This document shows, piece after piece, positions 1 through 9,636 of a stretch of 64,000 bases of DNA (position 1 is its first letter; every line of letters begins with the position of its first letter). The notes below the pieces were generated by a model. The model did not search any database. It was given only the letters and a program-made list of their open reading frames with translations, and was not told the origin of the DNA. The position numbers and the translations under genes were made by a program. This DNA is from Ascidia mentula (taxonomy: Eukaryota; Chordata; Ascidiacea; Phlebobranchia; Ascidiidae): positions 6,448,001 to 6,512,000 of the forward strand of contig OX387203.1 in the NCBI GenBank assembly GCA_947561715.1, given 5' to 3'.

Positions 1-420
1 TCGCTATGGTTGTCGATAAGAGCTTTTACGTTTTGAACAGTGATATGAAAGTCAGACTTCCTGGTGAAAGTGACGCATGATTAGAAACCAACAATTGATA
101 AAGGGAAGACTTTCTTCTAAAATTTCGATCGACTTGAGGGGATCGACTTGACTGAAAATAAAGCTGTTTCAAAAACCGACGTCATTCGAAACTGTCCGTA
201 ACAAAGAAATTCAGCACCGGAGCGGTCAATCAGGTGTAAGCAAGTCTTTCATAAACCCACGTCGGTCGTGGTTGCGAAACATTACCACGCCTCCGGATAC
301 GTCACGAACCAGTTTAAACCCAATTGGCAAAACACTGTCCCACCACCCTATTTTAACATTCCGTCAATTTAAGTACAATGCTAGTTTTAAAGTTTTTTAT
401 GAAGTGTTTTTGTATTTGAG
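1..420. other. Gene-free left edge
   Basis: No protein family or RNA gene is recognisable here. Short open frames exist but show no domain, no transmembrane pattern and no conserved motif. The right end runs directly into the foldback element starting at 421. Confidence 0.5.
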
Positions 421-481
421 AGCTGCAGACATCTGGGTGTACACGCACTGTTTCGACCTGTAAGGTCTCATCAGTGCAGCT
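421..481 (-). ncRNA. Type I hammerhead ribozyme motif, intact core
   Basis: Read on the minus strand, the order is stem I strand AGCUGCA (481-475), core CUGAUGA (474-468), stem II hairpin GACCU-UAC-AGGUC (467-455), GAAA (454-451), stem III region (450-431), cleavage triplet GUC (430-428) and the second stem I strand UGCAGCU (427-421). Stem I is 7 perfect pairs and stem II is 5 perfect pairs. Stem III closes with C-G and A-U; its inner part holds the palindrome GUGUACAC, so its exact fold is unclear. All core positions of the known hammerhead consensus are present. Self-cleavage is inferred from the motif only. Confidence 0.8.
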
Positions 482-690
482 GTTGACAGTGGCACACTAA
501 TTTCCACTTTGTACTCAGTATTCGGTACTCAGTATTGGGTACCCAACGGATCGTTGACTGAAAGGTACCACAAAGTGGAAATTAGTGTGCCCGCTAGTGT
601 AAAAGCTAGCACAGTGCCACTGTCAACGGCTGCCCTAATGAGACCTTACAGGTCGAAGCAGTGCGTATACACCCTGTCTGCAGTTCTCCA
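421..690. mobile_element. Long foldback element, full-length form (copy 1)
   Basis: The two arms are inverted copies of each other. The left arm reads from AGCTGCAGAC at 421 through the GACCTGTAAGGTC hairpin and on to CACTTTG. The right arm repeats this in reverse, ending at CTGCAG near 683. Each arm carries a hammerhead-like core; the left-arm core on the minus strand is intact and the right-arm core is mutated (CTAATGA, CGAAGC). The shorter copies at 8834, 11876 and 19893 share both ends and much of the middle but have lost part of the left arm. No coding capacity is present, so this is a MITE-like or retrozyme-like short element. No target-site duplication was clear. Confidence 0.75.
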
Positions 691-1324
691 TTACTATGGC
701 TTTTTTTGTATTTGCTGTTGTACATTTGTATCTGGGAAACGCTAAAAGCAAGAAAAGAAAAGTATTTTAACACCATGGAATTTGGAAAAGGCTGATACTC
801 TCTCGCATAAAATAGAGACCACGCACTATGTATAATATTTCTAGTATTTCGTTAATTCGACCAAAACTATGTATTTTTGTTTGGTTTACGAATACTTTTT
901 GTGTTTAACATAACATGTTACAAACACAGTTGCGGTTTTTAAATGCAATTAATGAACGTTTGTTTTTTTGTATTCTTACAAGTAATTTCTGGCAGGGGAT
1001 AATGTTTGCATGCAAAACTATCTCCACAATTAACTAAAATCTTTAGTTTACTTCAGTTCCGAAGACTCAAAGCATACATTTGCCTGCGAAAGCCATTTTA
1101 TTTCACAAGCAGTCCATGTCAACCAACGCTATTATCTATTCAACAGGGTACATAGGGACAAATACGGTTTATTGTAAGGACGACACGCGTGGGCTTGTTG
1201 CTACCGTCCGCTTAATTTAAAGTGACCCATGTTGCACTTCATGACGTTTGTGGAGGCATAAGGTAATGCACATTTTCATAACTAAACTTAATTCTCACTT
1301 ATGCATATTTAAACATGGGTTATA
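691..1324. other. Gene-free spacer
   Basis: AT-rich sequence with no recognised gene or repeat. Confidence 0.4.
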
Positions 1325-1510
1325 TAACATTATCAACAGGCTGTGGAGTGTATGAATACTATCTCAGTTCTATTTGGTATTGCCTGTCAGATTAAATTAG
1401 ATTGAAGTGGAAGAAACAACGCAAAGTAACTGAAACAAAGGAATATTATTCTCTGTCGCCCTTGACGTCAATGTTACAAACAACTGTCTTATAGATTGAT
1501 TTGTATTAAC
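1325..1510 (+). repeat. Degenerate copy of the A/C-type 7TM leader
   Basis: This stretch resembles the sequence immediately upstream of the 7TM genes at 1986, 4522 and 15585. Shared blocks include CTCAGTTCTAT, the AACAACG.AAAG.AAC.GAAACAAAGG run and GTCAATGTTACAAA. No 7TM coding sequence follows it, so it is probably the remnant of a duplicated or deleted gene copy. Confidence 0.6.
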
Positions 1511-1528
1511 GTACATATGCTATAGGCC

Positions 1529-1640
1529 AGGGTTTCTTAAACTTTTCTATTTGTAATTTGTATTAAAACCACAAAATTTTGTGTATAGCAACCCCAATTA
1601 GGTCGCGACCCATTGATTAACAACCTCTATGTTGGAGTAA
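1529..1640. repeat. hAT-like repeat remnant
   Basis: The segment contains CAGGGTTTCTTAAACTTTT followed by AACCCCAATTAGGTCGCGACC. A closely related stretch occurs at 3325-3480 and 14388-14545 upstream of the truncated receptors. The end motif resembles hAT/Charlie-type termini from general knowledge; no second terminus or target duplication was found. Confidence 0.4.
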
Positions 1641-1985
1641 AAATATCGCGGACAAACAGTTTGTCGGATCTACTTCTCTGCTGTATTGACAAAGTGCGCT
1701 GACTCCATGAAAAACAGGGCATGATATCATGAAGCGGACTAATTGTGCTTATTGTTTTTAACTACGCTGAATAATGTAGTGGGCTGAGTGTCTATATCAT
1801 CAAGGAAGACGGTGGAGTGTAATGATAATGTCTCAGTTCTATGTGTTATTGTCTGTGAGAGTTTGTGGGTCATAGTTGAGGGAACAACGTAAAGCAACAG
1901 AAACAAAGGAAAGGTATTTTCTTTCGCCTGCGATGTCAATATTACAAACAGTTGTCTTGCAGATTATTTTGTGTAAGATCTTGCA

Positions 1986-2969
1986 ATGTATACACCAACG
2001 ACTGGTAACTTTACTCGCAACACCAACCACACTGTCTTGCAGCCTCAAGTTGACAGATTTTTGCAACCGGAATGGATTGTAGCAGAAATCTTCAACGTTG
2101 TTGCCATCACAACCGTCACGTGGGTCATCTTAAGTCTTATAGTTTACGGTCGTCGCACCGGAAAATGGAAACACGAAAATAGGTCGAAATCATCGCATGT
2201 GAATGCAGGTGCAGTTTATACCTCGGCCCTCATAGCTTTTCTACTGAGCTACATTCGCTTGATTCCTGATCAATTTACTTTTAATATCGGCTACAACGAT
2301 GGAACTCCTTCACCATGCGAAGTAGCCATGGATGTATCAATAATCGGTTATACCTTGACCCTTGTTTGCGTCAACATTTTTCTTTGGTTTCGACAGCGTT
2401 CGCTTTACCAGCACCCGGCCATGGACTTGGCTAACAAACGCTGGCTCCGTTGCATCAACTGGGCAACTATATTTACTATTGTCGGGGGTGGCCTCTTCTC
2501 AGGTATAGCTTTTGCATATCCGAAAAACTACATGGACTCCAACCGTGGTTGTGTATCAAGACCCAAGGATAAGTTCACCGTTTGGCCAATTTATTTGAGT
2601 AACGGCGTGATCATTCTTGGTCAAGCGATGATGCTCTTTCTCTTTTTTTATCCCCTACTTTATCAAACACGTGGCAACAATGCTGGCAGAGTCAAACATA
2701 TTTTGAGGCGATCAGCTATTTTTGCGGCGGTTTGTGTCGTCAGTGACCTTCTTGCTATGATAATACTCGCATTCGCAGTTCCTGAAAAAACGACACGACA
2801 CGTCACCGTGACGGTGTATGACGTTAACATGATGACGAACCTCGCGAGTATACTTCTGTCTTTCGAATCATGGCGCGAAATTCTCACAAGTTTTTGTTCA
2901 AAATCAGAAATCACGAAGAATGTCCTTCCTACCGCTGCCAGTGGAATAACTGGTGACTCAAGATTGTAA
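1986..2969 (+). CDS. Orphan 7TM receptor-like protein, A-type
   Basis: This single-exon frame of 327 residues encodes an integral membrane protein with seven hydrophobic segments, at about residues 31-53, 76-98, 117-137, 158-178, 200-223, 246-265 and 280-303. The N-terminus has sequons at N8 and N14 and no signal peptide, fitting an extracellular N-terminus. Cys111 just before TM3 and Cys189 between TM4 and TM5 sit where rhodopsin-like GPCRs carry their conserved disulfide. Family motifs are GRRTGKW in loop 1, FLWFRQR ending TM3, LRRS...CVVSD in TM6 and SFESW after TM7. DRY and NPxxY are absent. The start is set by homology with 4522 and 15585, because the frame upstream is not conserved as protein. 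AATAAA signals follow at about 2988 and 3010. Ligand and function are unknown. Confidence 0.85.
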   Translation: MYTPTTGNFTRNTNHTVLQPQVDRFLQPEWIVAEIFNVVAITTVTWVILSLIVYGRRTGKWKHENRSKSSHVNAGAVYTSALIAFLLSYIRLIPDQFTFNIGYNDGTPSPCEVAMDVSIIGYTLTLVCVNIFLWFRQRSLYQHPAMDLANKRWLRCINWATIFTIVGGGLFSGIAFAYPKNYMDSNRGCVSRPKDKFTVWPIYLSNGVIILGQAMMLFLFFYPLLYQTRGNNAGRVKHILRRSAIFAAVCVVSDLLAMIILAFAVPEKTTRHVTVTVYDVNMMTNLASILLSFESWREILTSFCSKSEITKNVLPTAASGITGDSRL

Positions 2970-3324
2970 CTACGTTTTTATTTTGTGAATAAATTGCGAT
3001 CGATTGTTAAATAAAACATCTTTTGGCGTCTGTTATCATGTTATATATCATTCAGTTAACAGCCTTGCATCAAAAATCACATCAGAGATGAGAATGTAAC
3101 GTAAAAACCTTTAAAAGAAGTTTTATGAAAAACAATGTTATGATAGGGCCTGCCAAATTGTCAATGTTTAATTTTTGAAAAATTGTTATCAAAAGTTTGT
3201 GTTTACTTTATAATAACATGCATGTTTTCAGTGATATCACGAAGCACCAAAGGAATTGTGAGACTTTTTCGATTTGATAAAATAATATCGTGTTTCTAAC
3301 AGAGCACACCCTCCATTGTATTTG

Positions 3325-3480
3325 GACAGGGTTTCTCAAACTTTTCTTTTGTACTTCTATGCTAATTCTAATCAATACCTGGCAACGTCTAGTATGGAAT
3401 TGTTCTACAAAATTTCTTTCAAACCCCCCAAATTTTATCTTGCAACCCTAATTAGGTCGCGACCCAAGCTCTGTGTTGGG
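3325..3480. repeat. hAT-like repeat remnant, second copy
   Basis: This starts with CAGGGTTTCTCAAACTTTTC and contains AACCCTAATTAGGTCGCGACCC. It matches 1529-1640 and 14388-14545. It lies in the upstream region of the truncated receptor at 3797 and was copied along with the segmental duplication. Confidence 0.45.
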
Positions 3481-3796
3481 CTGTTTGGGAAAATATTACA
3501 GTTTAAATTGGACAAGCAGTTTGTCGGATCTACTTCACAGGTTTCTGTTGTATTGACAAAGTGAGTTGGTTCCATAAAAAAGCAGAGCATCACAACATGA
3601 AGCGGACCAATTGTGCTTGTTGTTTTACCAAGCTGTGAGTCACATTGGGGCGTAGTCATATAGTTTTCCAAACAGATACAGTTATTTCCCAAGGTTTGAG
3701 AATTAGTGCCAGGCGTATGTTCATGGTAACACCTAATTGTTTCCGCAATTGCTTTCATGGCTAAATCAAGTAATTAAAACAAAAGCTTAACACAAA

Positions 3797-4279
3797 ATGA
3801 ATACAACGACTGCTAATCCGCCAGCGGTGAACAAATTTGTGCAGTTGGAATGGATTTTTACCAGAAATGGAATGGATTTTACCAGAAACGGATTTTACAA
3901 CGTCGTTTCCATAGCAACAGTCACGTCGGTTAGTGTGGCATTTATTGTAAACGGACGTCGCACTGGAAAGTGGAAAAAAGAAAACATATCCAACGCTTCA
4001 AAAGTTAACGCAGGCGCAGTCTACACGGCGGCCGTTGCCTCACTTTTGTCAAGTTACTTGTGTCTGCTTCCTACCCAGGCCACTTTCAACATTGGGTGCA
4101 ACGATAGTTCAAGAAAACCTTGCGAGGTAGGAATGGACCTCTGCATCCTGGGATATATTTTGACCATTGTCTGTGTGTACATTTTCTTATGGTTTCGTCA
4201 GCGCGATTTACCAACATCCGGCAATTTTCTCTTAAGAAAGTCTGTTAGCCCCCCAGAAAAACAGAGCATGAAAACATGA
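3797..4279 (+). pseudogene. 7TM family member truncated after TM3 (B)
   Basis: The frame begins MNTTTANPPAVNKF like the full-length genes at 21100 and 26186, and reads through TM1, TM2 and TM3 to the FLWFRQR motif. After a few more residues it leaves the family sequence, at about 4220. The following DNA is the leader of the next gene, so TM4-TM7 were deleted rather than frameshifted. Just before TM1 there is a small in-frame duplication giving FTRNG twice, replacing the usual ILAEI. The frame runs on into unrelated residues and stops at 4279. The copy at 14860 has the same truncation and duplication, so both changes predate the segmental duplication. A three-TM product cannot be excluded. Confidence 0.75.
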
Positions 4280-4521
4280 CATGGAGTAATCGTCTTTGTT
4301 GTCAGATATGTGGGCTGAGTAACACAACAAGGAAGACGGTAGAGTGGGTTGATACCATCTCTCAGTTCTATGTGTTATTGCCTGTGAGAGTTTGTGGATT
4401 GGAGTTGAAGGAACAACGTAAAGCAACGGAAACAAAGGGAAGGTTTCCTTTATCGCTTTTGAAGTCAATGCTACAAAATATTGTCTTACAGATTATTTTA
4501 TGTAAGAGTGCAAGTCTTGCA

Positions 4522-5484
4522 ATGTATACACCAACGACTGGTAACTTTACTCGCAACACGAACCAGACTGTCTTGCAGCCTCAAGTGGACAGATTTATGC
4601 AACCGGAATGGATTGTAGCAGAAATCTTCAACGTTGTTGCCATCACAACCGTCACGTGGGTCATCTTAAGTCTTATAGTTTACGGTCGTCGCACCGGAAA
4701 ATGGAAACACGAAAATAGGTCGCAATCATCGCATGTGAATGCAGGTGCCGTTTATACCTCGGCACTGGTAGCTTTTCTACTGAGCTACATTCGCTTGATA
4801 CCTGATCAAGTTACTTTTAATATCGGCTACAACGATGGAACTCCTTCACCATGCGAAGTAGCCATGGATGTTTCAATAATCGGTTATATTTTGACCATCA
4901 CCAGCGTCTACGTTTTCCTTTGGTTTCGCCAGCGATCACTTTACCAACATCCGGCAATGGACTTGGATAACAGATGGCTGCGTTACGTTCACTGGGCAAC
5001 TATAATCACCGTAGTATCAGGCTACCTTTTCGTAGGTATAACTTTTGCATATCCGAAAAACTACATGGACTCCAACCGTGGATGCGTATCAAGACCCAAA
5101 GATGAGTTCACCGTTTGGCCAATTTACTTCAGCAACGGATTGGTGTTTCTTAGTCAAGCAATGATGCTGTTTCTCTTCCTGCACCCTCTACGTAGGCAAG
5201 CCCAAGGCAGTAATGCTGGCAGAATTAAACACATTTTGAAGCGATCAGCTCTCATGGCAGCCATATGTGCTGTCAGTGACCTTCTTGCCATGGCAATACT
5301 CGCAATAGCGGTCCCAGAAAGTATAACACGACACGTCACAGTGACGGTGTATGACGTCAACATGATGACAAACCTTGCCAGTGTGCTTCTTTCTTTCGAA
5401 TCGTGGCGTGACATCCTCTGGAGCATTTGGCAAAAATCGAAACCCCCTAAGGATTTTCTATTTTCTTCTGCTCCCAGAGCGTAA
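4522..5484 (+). CDS. Orphan 7TM receptor-like protein, A-type (C)
   Basis: A 320-residue single-exon membrane protein very similar to the protein at 1986, with N-terminus MYTPTTGNFTRNTNQT and the same seven segments, paired cysteines, GRRTGKW, FLWFRQR and SFESW motifs. The open frame extends upstream to 4276, but I place the start at 4522. The extension is leader DNA that lies in a different frame at the 1986 gene, and MYTPTT starts the protein at both loci. The leader contains TCTTACAG about 30 bp before the ATG, a possible splice or trans-splice acceptor. The truncated receptor ends only about 240 bp upstream with no obvious polyadenylation signal between them. Function unknown. Confidence 0.85.
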   Translation: MYTPTTGNFTRNTNQTVLQPQVDRFMQPEWIVAEIFNVVAITTVTWVILSLIVYGRRTGKWKHENRSQSSHVNAGAVYTSALVAFLLSYIRLIPDQVTFNIGYNDGTPSPCEVAMDVSIIGYILTITSVYVFLWFRQRSLYQHPAMDLDNRWLRYVHWATIITVVSGYLFVGITFAYPKNYMDSNRGCVSRPKDEFTVWPIYFSNGLVFLSQAMMLFLFLHPLRRQAQGSNAGRIKHILKRSALMAAICAVSDLLAMAILAIAVPESITRHVTVTVYDVNMMTNLASVLLSFESWRDILWSIWQKSKPPKDFLFSSAPRA

Positions 5485-6829
5485 ACAAAAGTATGAACAC
5501 TGACTTTAATTTTATGGTCAGGCTTGCCAGCAATGTGGAGATATATGAAAACGGAACTTGTTCAGACGTACAAGCAGTTATTATTGTCCATGTTAGGAAA
5601 GCTAATACTGAATCTACGTGTACTCATATACACTTATATATCGTACACATCTCAATGGACTGCAAAAATAATATATTTTTCGTCTAGTTGTCTGTTTTGT
5701 GTTCGTTACTTTGTTGTATTGGTACCACTTTCCTCAATACCAGCAAAGATCTGTGCATGGTGTTTGAACTGCGCACAGTAAAAATTTTTGTGTATCACAT
5801 GGCTTACTTTCCTTTAATTGTCTTTAGTTGTGAAAGCTCTTCTAATGATTTCTGTGTTGTATGTAAGTGCGGTATTTTAAACAATAAACTCATTTTCGCT
5901 TTTACAGAAAGGTTTGCTGCATTACGGGTATAATAATTCCACAACAATCTCTCGTTAATATCACAACTACGATAACAACAGAAACGTATTCTATTAAAAC
6001 GAATCAACTATAGTGCAGTCATTTTGTTTCTATGGCAAGTAAGACGAAAGCTATTTTTACAACATAAAAAGAAAATTTGCATTGACCTCATAAACATTGA
6101 TTATAAGGAAGGCGTGTCCACTGAATTTGTCATCACACACCCAGAAATGAAAATACTTGCATAGAAAAACATTTCTAGTGTAGCCAGGTAGAGCAATAAT
6201 ACTTGACATTTTGTTGAGTTTGTACTGGTTAGACTTTCTTACTATTATACCGAAACACCTATACGTAGGCCTAATAGTGATAACTGATCTGCATTAAACA
6301 AAATGAAAAATTCAATGAGAAACTCTCTTTCCTAATAAATGCTTTGATATTTCATGAGAAGCACGATTACGAAGAGAAAAATTAATTAATCAAAAATATA
6401 ATTATGTTTGTTGACATTAGCATCCCTGTTCGGTAATAAAATGGATAAAAGCTTACACAAAACAACGACAAGTGCTTTCAATACCCCATATTGGAAATAT
6501 ACAATATATATATTGTATTTTTTTTAGTTAAAGAGGTTTATTTTTATGCATATGTCTCAAACACACTTTGTCCGATAATACGTTTCACCAATTCAATACA
6601 AATCAAACGAGTGCTTTGATGCGACAACGTGCACCACGTAGCAAACCGACTTGACTCCGAAACGCAATTAAGAAGAATGGAAAATACCTCAATTTCCCGT
6701 GCATATGTCGGCCCTTCTCCCTTTTATTTGACTCGGGCAATAGTATGCAGAAATAAACGTTCTCCGGGAAATTCCTTTAACAAGGCTTTAATTAGAATGT
6801 GATGGAATGTATGAGGAAGGCGTTTGAGA
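5485..6829. other. Spacer between C and D genes, part of the duplicated block
   Basis: No gene is recognised. Nearly the whole stretch recurs at 16551-17880. It contains a short palindrome, ACAATATATATATTGT, at about 6500. The part around 6600-6680 (GACAACGTGCACCACGTA) also resembles a stretch downstream of the gene at 21100 (near 22180). Confidence 0.5.
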
Positions 6830-7395
6830 CATTGTTTAGGCAGTAAAAATTTTACACAGAAATAAGGCCGCCAGCTGAGGTGACCACTCATTTGGTTTCA
6901 CTGTAGTTGAGAAATGGTCAAGTGTGGATATATTGATATTAGGTTTGTAGCAATTATGTCTTGTCATACAACAGCATTTAAATCTTCTATAAAAAATTAT
7001 CGTTGCCCTAAAATAATAATATACGAAGCAAGGAATTGCGTCATGATGGGCAACAACAGGAAGTCTGCTGTTCAAATGCCTAATTTATTCGCTGTTCGTT
7101 GAACCACAGAATAGAACGTAGAAACCTCGACACAAGCATGATCGATAGGTTCTTGTTTCTTTGTATTGCTGCGCACAGCTCACCTCGAAATAATGACTGG
7201 AAATCCGCTGTTCCAATGTCAGATAAGTGCGATCGTCAAAGATTTAATTTTAACAGATTATCTGTTGTAGAACAGGTAACATAGTGAATGAAGTACTTCG
7301 CTTAACAACTGGAAACGAAGCGATTATAGTCTCAAAATATTGTGACAAAAATTTGAAAAATTGTCGACTTTTAGGAAGATCAGCAAATTGCAAGG
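6830..7395 (+). promoter_or_regulatory. D-type upstream region, copy 1
   Basis: This upstream sequence is repeated, wholly or in part, before every D-type gene: 6830-7395, 9637-9967 (partial), 17880-18450 and 24291-24871. Shared blocks include ATGTCTTGTCATACAACAGCAT, TCCGCTGTTCCAATG and ATTATAGTCTCAAAATATTGTGACAAAAATT. A possible splice or trans-splice acceptor, GACTTTTAG, lies about 20 bp before the start region in the 7396 and 18451 copies. Conservation across copies mainly reflects recent duplication, so regulatory function is only suggested. Confidence 0.4.
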
Positions 7396-8283
7396 ACGAA
7401 TTTTACTAATTCTCAACAAGTGGTGACGAAATACATGCAGCCTGACTGGATTGCATTTGAAATATGTGACGTAATTGCACTTGTAACCGTCGCGTGGGTT
7501 AGTGTGGCTCTCATAGTGAATGGTATTCGCACAGGAAAATGGGAAAAAGAAAACGTCTTCAATGCTTCAAAAGTGAACGCAGGACCCGTATATACTGCAG
7601 CAGTGGCTTCCTTTCTTATGAGTTGTTTGAACTTGCTGTTATTGCAAGTATTTGTCATTCTTGGATACAACAACGGGTCGACACGAACTTGCGAAATAGC
7701 AATGGACACCTTCATCATTCTCTCCACTCTATCCATTATCTGTGTATATACTTTCCTTTGGTTTCGTCAACGTTCACTCAGTCATCACCCAGCTATGCGA
7801 TTTACTGAAACACGATGGCTTCAAATTGTAAACTTTGGTGCTTTGTTTTTTGTAGTAGCCGGCTGGCTGGTTGGGGGTGTTGCTTTTGCATACCCAAATA
7901 ACTATTTCTTTGCGAATAATAGCTGCCACGCTGTACCAAATGAACGATTCGTTATGTGGCCTATATACTTATCCAACGCTGTTGCCGTAATCGGCCAGTC
8001 GCTGATTCTCTTTCTTTTCTTATACCAACTGCGTTTCCATGCACAAGGAAATAATGCTGACCGTATTGTGAGACTGGTAAAAAGGTCAATAGTTTTGGGA
8101 TGTGTTTGTGTTTTAAGTGACTTCATCTCCATGGCTTGTGTGGCTAAGGTGTCTTTGCATTTTTCTGTGAGTGTGTACGTCATCAACTTATTTCTAAACC
8201 TCACAAGTGTCCTCCTGACTTTCGAATCATGGCCGAGCATCGTTAAGAGTATTTGTGGAAAAAAGACAGAGACCTCCGGATAA
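7396..8283 (+). CDS. Orphan 7TM protein, D-type, start codon lost (ATG to ACG)
   Basis: The reading frame is intact through all seven membrane segments and ends at 8283. It shares FLWFRQR, KRS...CVLSD and TFESW with its relatives, and has cysteines before TM3 (RTCEIAMD) and in loop TM4-TM5 (NNSC). The codon at 7396-7398 that is ATG in the copies at 9968 and 18451 is ACG here. The next in-frame ATG is at 7435 (MQPDWIAFE) and would give 282 residues without the first 13, which include the NFT sequon. Either that ATG is used, ACG initiates weakly, or the gene is newly inactivated. It ends KKTETSG, where the copy at 18451 has a longer tail. Confidence 0.7.
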   Translation, partial: TNFTNSQQVVTKYMQPDWIAFEICDVIALVTVAWVSVALIVNGIRTGKWEKENVFNASKVNAGPVYTAAVASFLMSCLNLLLLQVFVILGYNNGSTRTCEIAMDTFIILSTLSIICVYTFLWFRQRSLSHHPAMRFTETRWLQIVNFGALFFVVAGWLVGGVAFAYPNNYFFANNSCHAVPNERFVMWPIYLSNAVAVIGQSLILFLFLYQLRFHAQGNNADRIVRLVKRSIVLGCVCVLSDFISMACVAKVSLHFSVSVYVINLFLNLTSVLLTFESWPSIVKSICGKKTETSG

Positions 8284-8833
8284 AACCACGTGGTTGAAAT
8301 GCTGAGACAACTACCGATAAACCAGAACTGAATTTGTATCTTTTCGCATAATTTTTTCATTGAAGTTTGTACCTGTTTTGTAAATATTGTCGTTTTAATC
8401 GGCGATGCATAAAATAATAACACCGAAGAGTTTCGGTGTGTTTCTTATGAAGTGTCGATGCTTGTGCTAATTGCTTGTGCTGGGCTAAAGTAATATTTTT
8501 CACTAGAATTGCAAAATACAGACCGGTATGTAAATCTGCCAAAAAAGCAGCAGTCATTGCAGATAATACAAGGAAATCTTTCTGGTCAAAAAAAGGTTAC
8601 TGTATTGACCGTAATTGTCGCTCTTTATATCTGAAGACGGGTTTATCTCAACATTGTTATGGATGCCGTAGGAACAGGAAATTAACGTCATATTTACCAT
8701 TATTTGGAAACAAGGCTGCAAAGTCAAAGTGTGTTATCATAGCCTTTGGATAAAACTACACGATGATGAACTCGCACATCCTGGTTCGGTCACGTCATGT
8801 AACCGAGACTAAAATAATAACATAATGCCACGC
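8284..8833. repeat. D-type downstream block, copy 1
   Basis: Non-coding sequence following the D-type gene. It recurs after the D copies at 11282-11875 and 19351-19892 and in diverged form at about 22400-22930. It contains CATAAAATAATAACACC at about 8407. The track-length open frames here are not conserved as proteins. Confidence 0.6.
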
Positions 8834-9058
8834 TTGCAAAGCTGCAGATAGGGTGTGTACACGCACTGTTTCGACCTGTAAGGTCTTCGGTGCTCAGTAT
8901 AGGGTACCCTGCAGATCGACGTGGACCGAAAGGTACCACAAAGTGAAGACTAGTGTGCCTGCTAGCGTAAAAGCTAGCACAGTGCCACTCAAAACTGCAC
9001 TGATGAGACCTTACAGGTCGAACCAGTTCGTGTACACACCCTGTCTGCAGCTTTGCAA
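8834..9058. mobile_element. Foldback element, short form (copy 2)
   Basis: A 225-bp element with inverted ends. The left end is TTGCAAAGCTGCAGATAGGG and the right end is the reverse complement, ending CTGCAGCTTTGCAA. Copies of the same length occur at 11876 and 19893 in the same position relative to a D-type gene, so they were duplicated with the block. The left arm keeps GAAA and the second stem I strand but has lost CUGAUGA. The right arm keeps CUGAUGA but has GAAC. Confidence 0.75.
8991..9054 (+). ncRNA. Hammerhead-like motif with GAAA to GAAC change
   Basis: The order is AAAACUGCA (8991-8999), CUGAUGA (9000-9006), GACCU-UAC-AGGUC (9007-9019), GAAC (9020-9023), a stem III region containing GUGUACAC, GUC (9043-9045) and UGCAGCUUU (9046-9054). 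Stem I has 8 of 9 pairs and stem II is perfect. The last A of GAAA is C, which should disrupt the pair next to the cleavage site, so activity is doubtful. The copies at 12033 and 20050 carry the same change. Confidence 0.6.
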
Positions 9059-9636
9059 TGATATGGCTTTTTTGCAAATAAATGCCACGCTTCTTTCACT
9101 TCTTGTATGTTAATTTATTTCTTTATGCAATATTGTATTAACACGGGCGGTTGGAATTTATTAATATGAAGTCACAAATAGAAGTAACCGGTCTTTGTTC
9201 TCCCATCGCAATCTGTTTGCAATTAATTCAATCACGACCAAGAAAGAAGGTATTCACTGATGTTATAAATATGGTTGTATTGTTGTCCTGGATTTAATTT
9301 TGGAACGGGTACTGAACCCTAACGATATACCACAGAGTGGTGTACTATGCAGAATAAGGAGAACGTACGCTATAGTAGAAGTTTTAAAACATTATTGGAA
9401 AATTTTACCTACTCAAAAATCTCACAGTTCTCAGAGTTTTTTCAGATTATTAATTATGTCAATATGAGGTGGTGAAATCAACACGTATGTTTAAACAATT
9501 TCCATCATCATTCTCTATTTATCTAATACAATTTTAGCGCTTTCACTATACAAACGTTAGTTTAGCAAGCTGCGAGTCACATTGACGTGTAGTTATATCT
9601 GTTTGGAACGTTTGGATAATGCGGAAACCGCTGCAT
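9059..9636. repeat. D-type downstream block continued, with a recombination junction near 9636
   Basis: The sequence matches 12101-12680 and 20118-20700 up to GCGGAAACCGCTGCAT. At the other two loci this continues into the leader of an MNTTT-type gene. Here it switches to GACGTCCGCTGTTCC, the D-type upstream region, so a receptor gene appears to have been deleted at this junction. Confidence 0.6.

Noticed and set aside
600..690. Right arm of the long foldback as an active hammerhead
   Set aside because: CUGAUGA is CUAAUGA and GAAA is GAAG, and stem I pairs poorly.
4276..4521. Upstream extension of the 4522 gene, giving a 402-residue frame whose ATG overlaps the stop of the truncated receptor
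   Set aside because: The same leader is in a different frame before the 1986 gene, and the protein it would add is not conserved in character. The ATGA overlap looks accidental.
7902..8423. Minus-strand frame of 173 codons (also seen at 10900-11424)
   Set aside because: It is antisense to the conserved 7TM coding sequence and contains no recognisable domain; it exists because the family sequence repeats.
8834..8900. Left arm of the short foldback as a second hammerhead on the minus strand
   Set aside because: GAAA and the stem I strand UGCAGCUUU are present, but CUGAUGA is replaced by an unrelated sequence and the triplet reads AUC. The core is broken.
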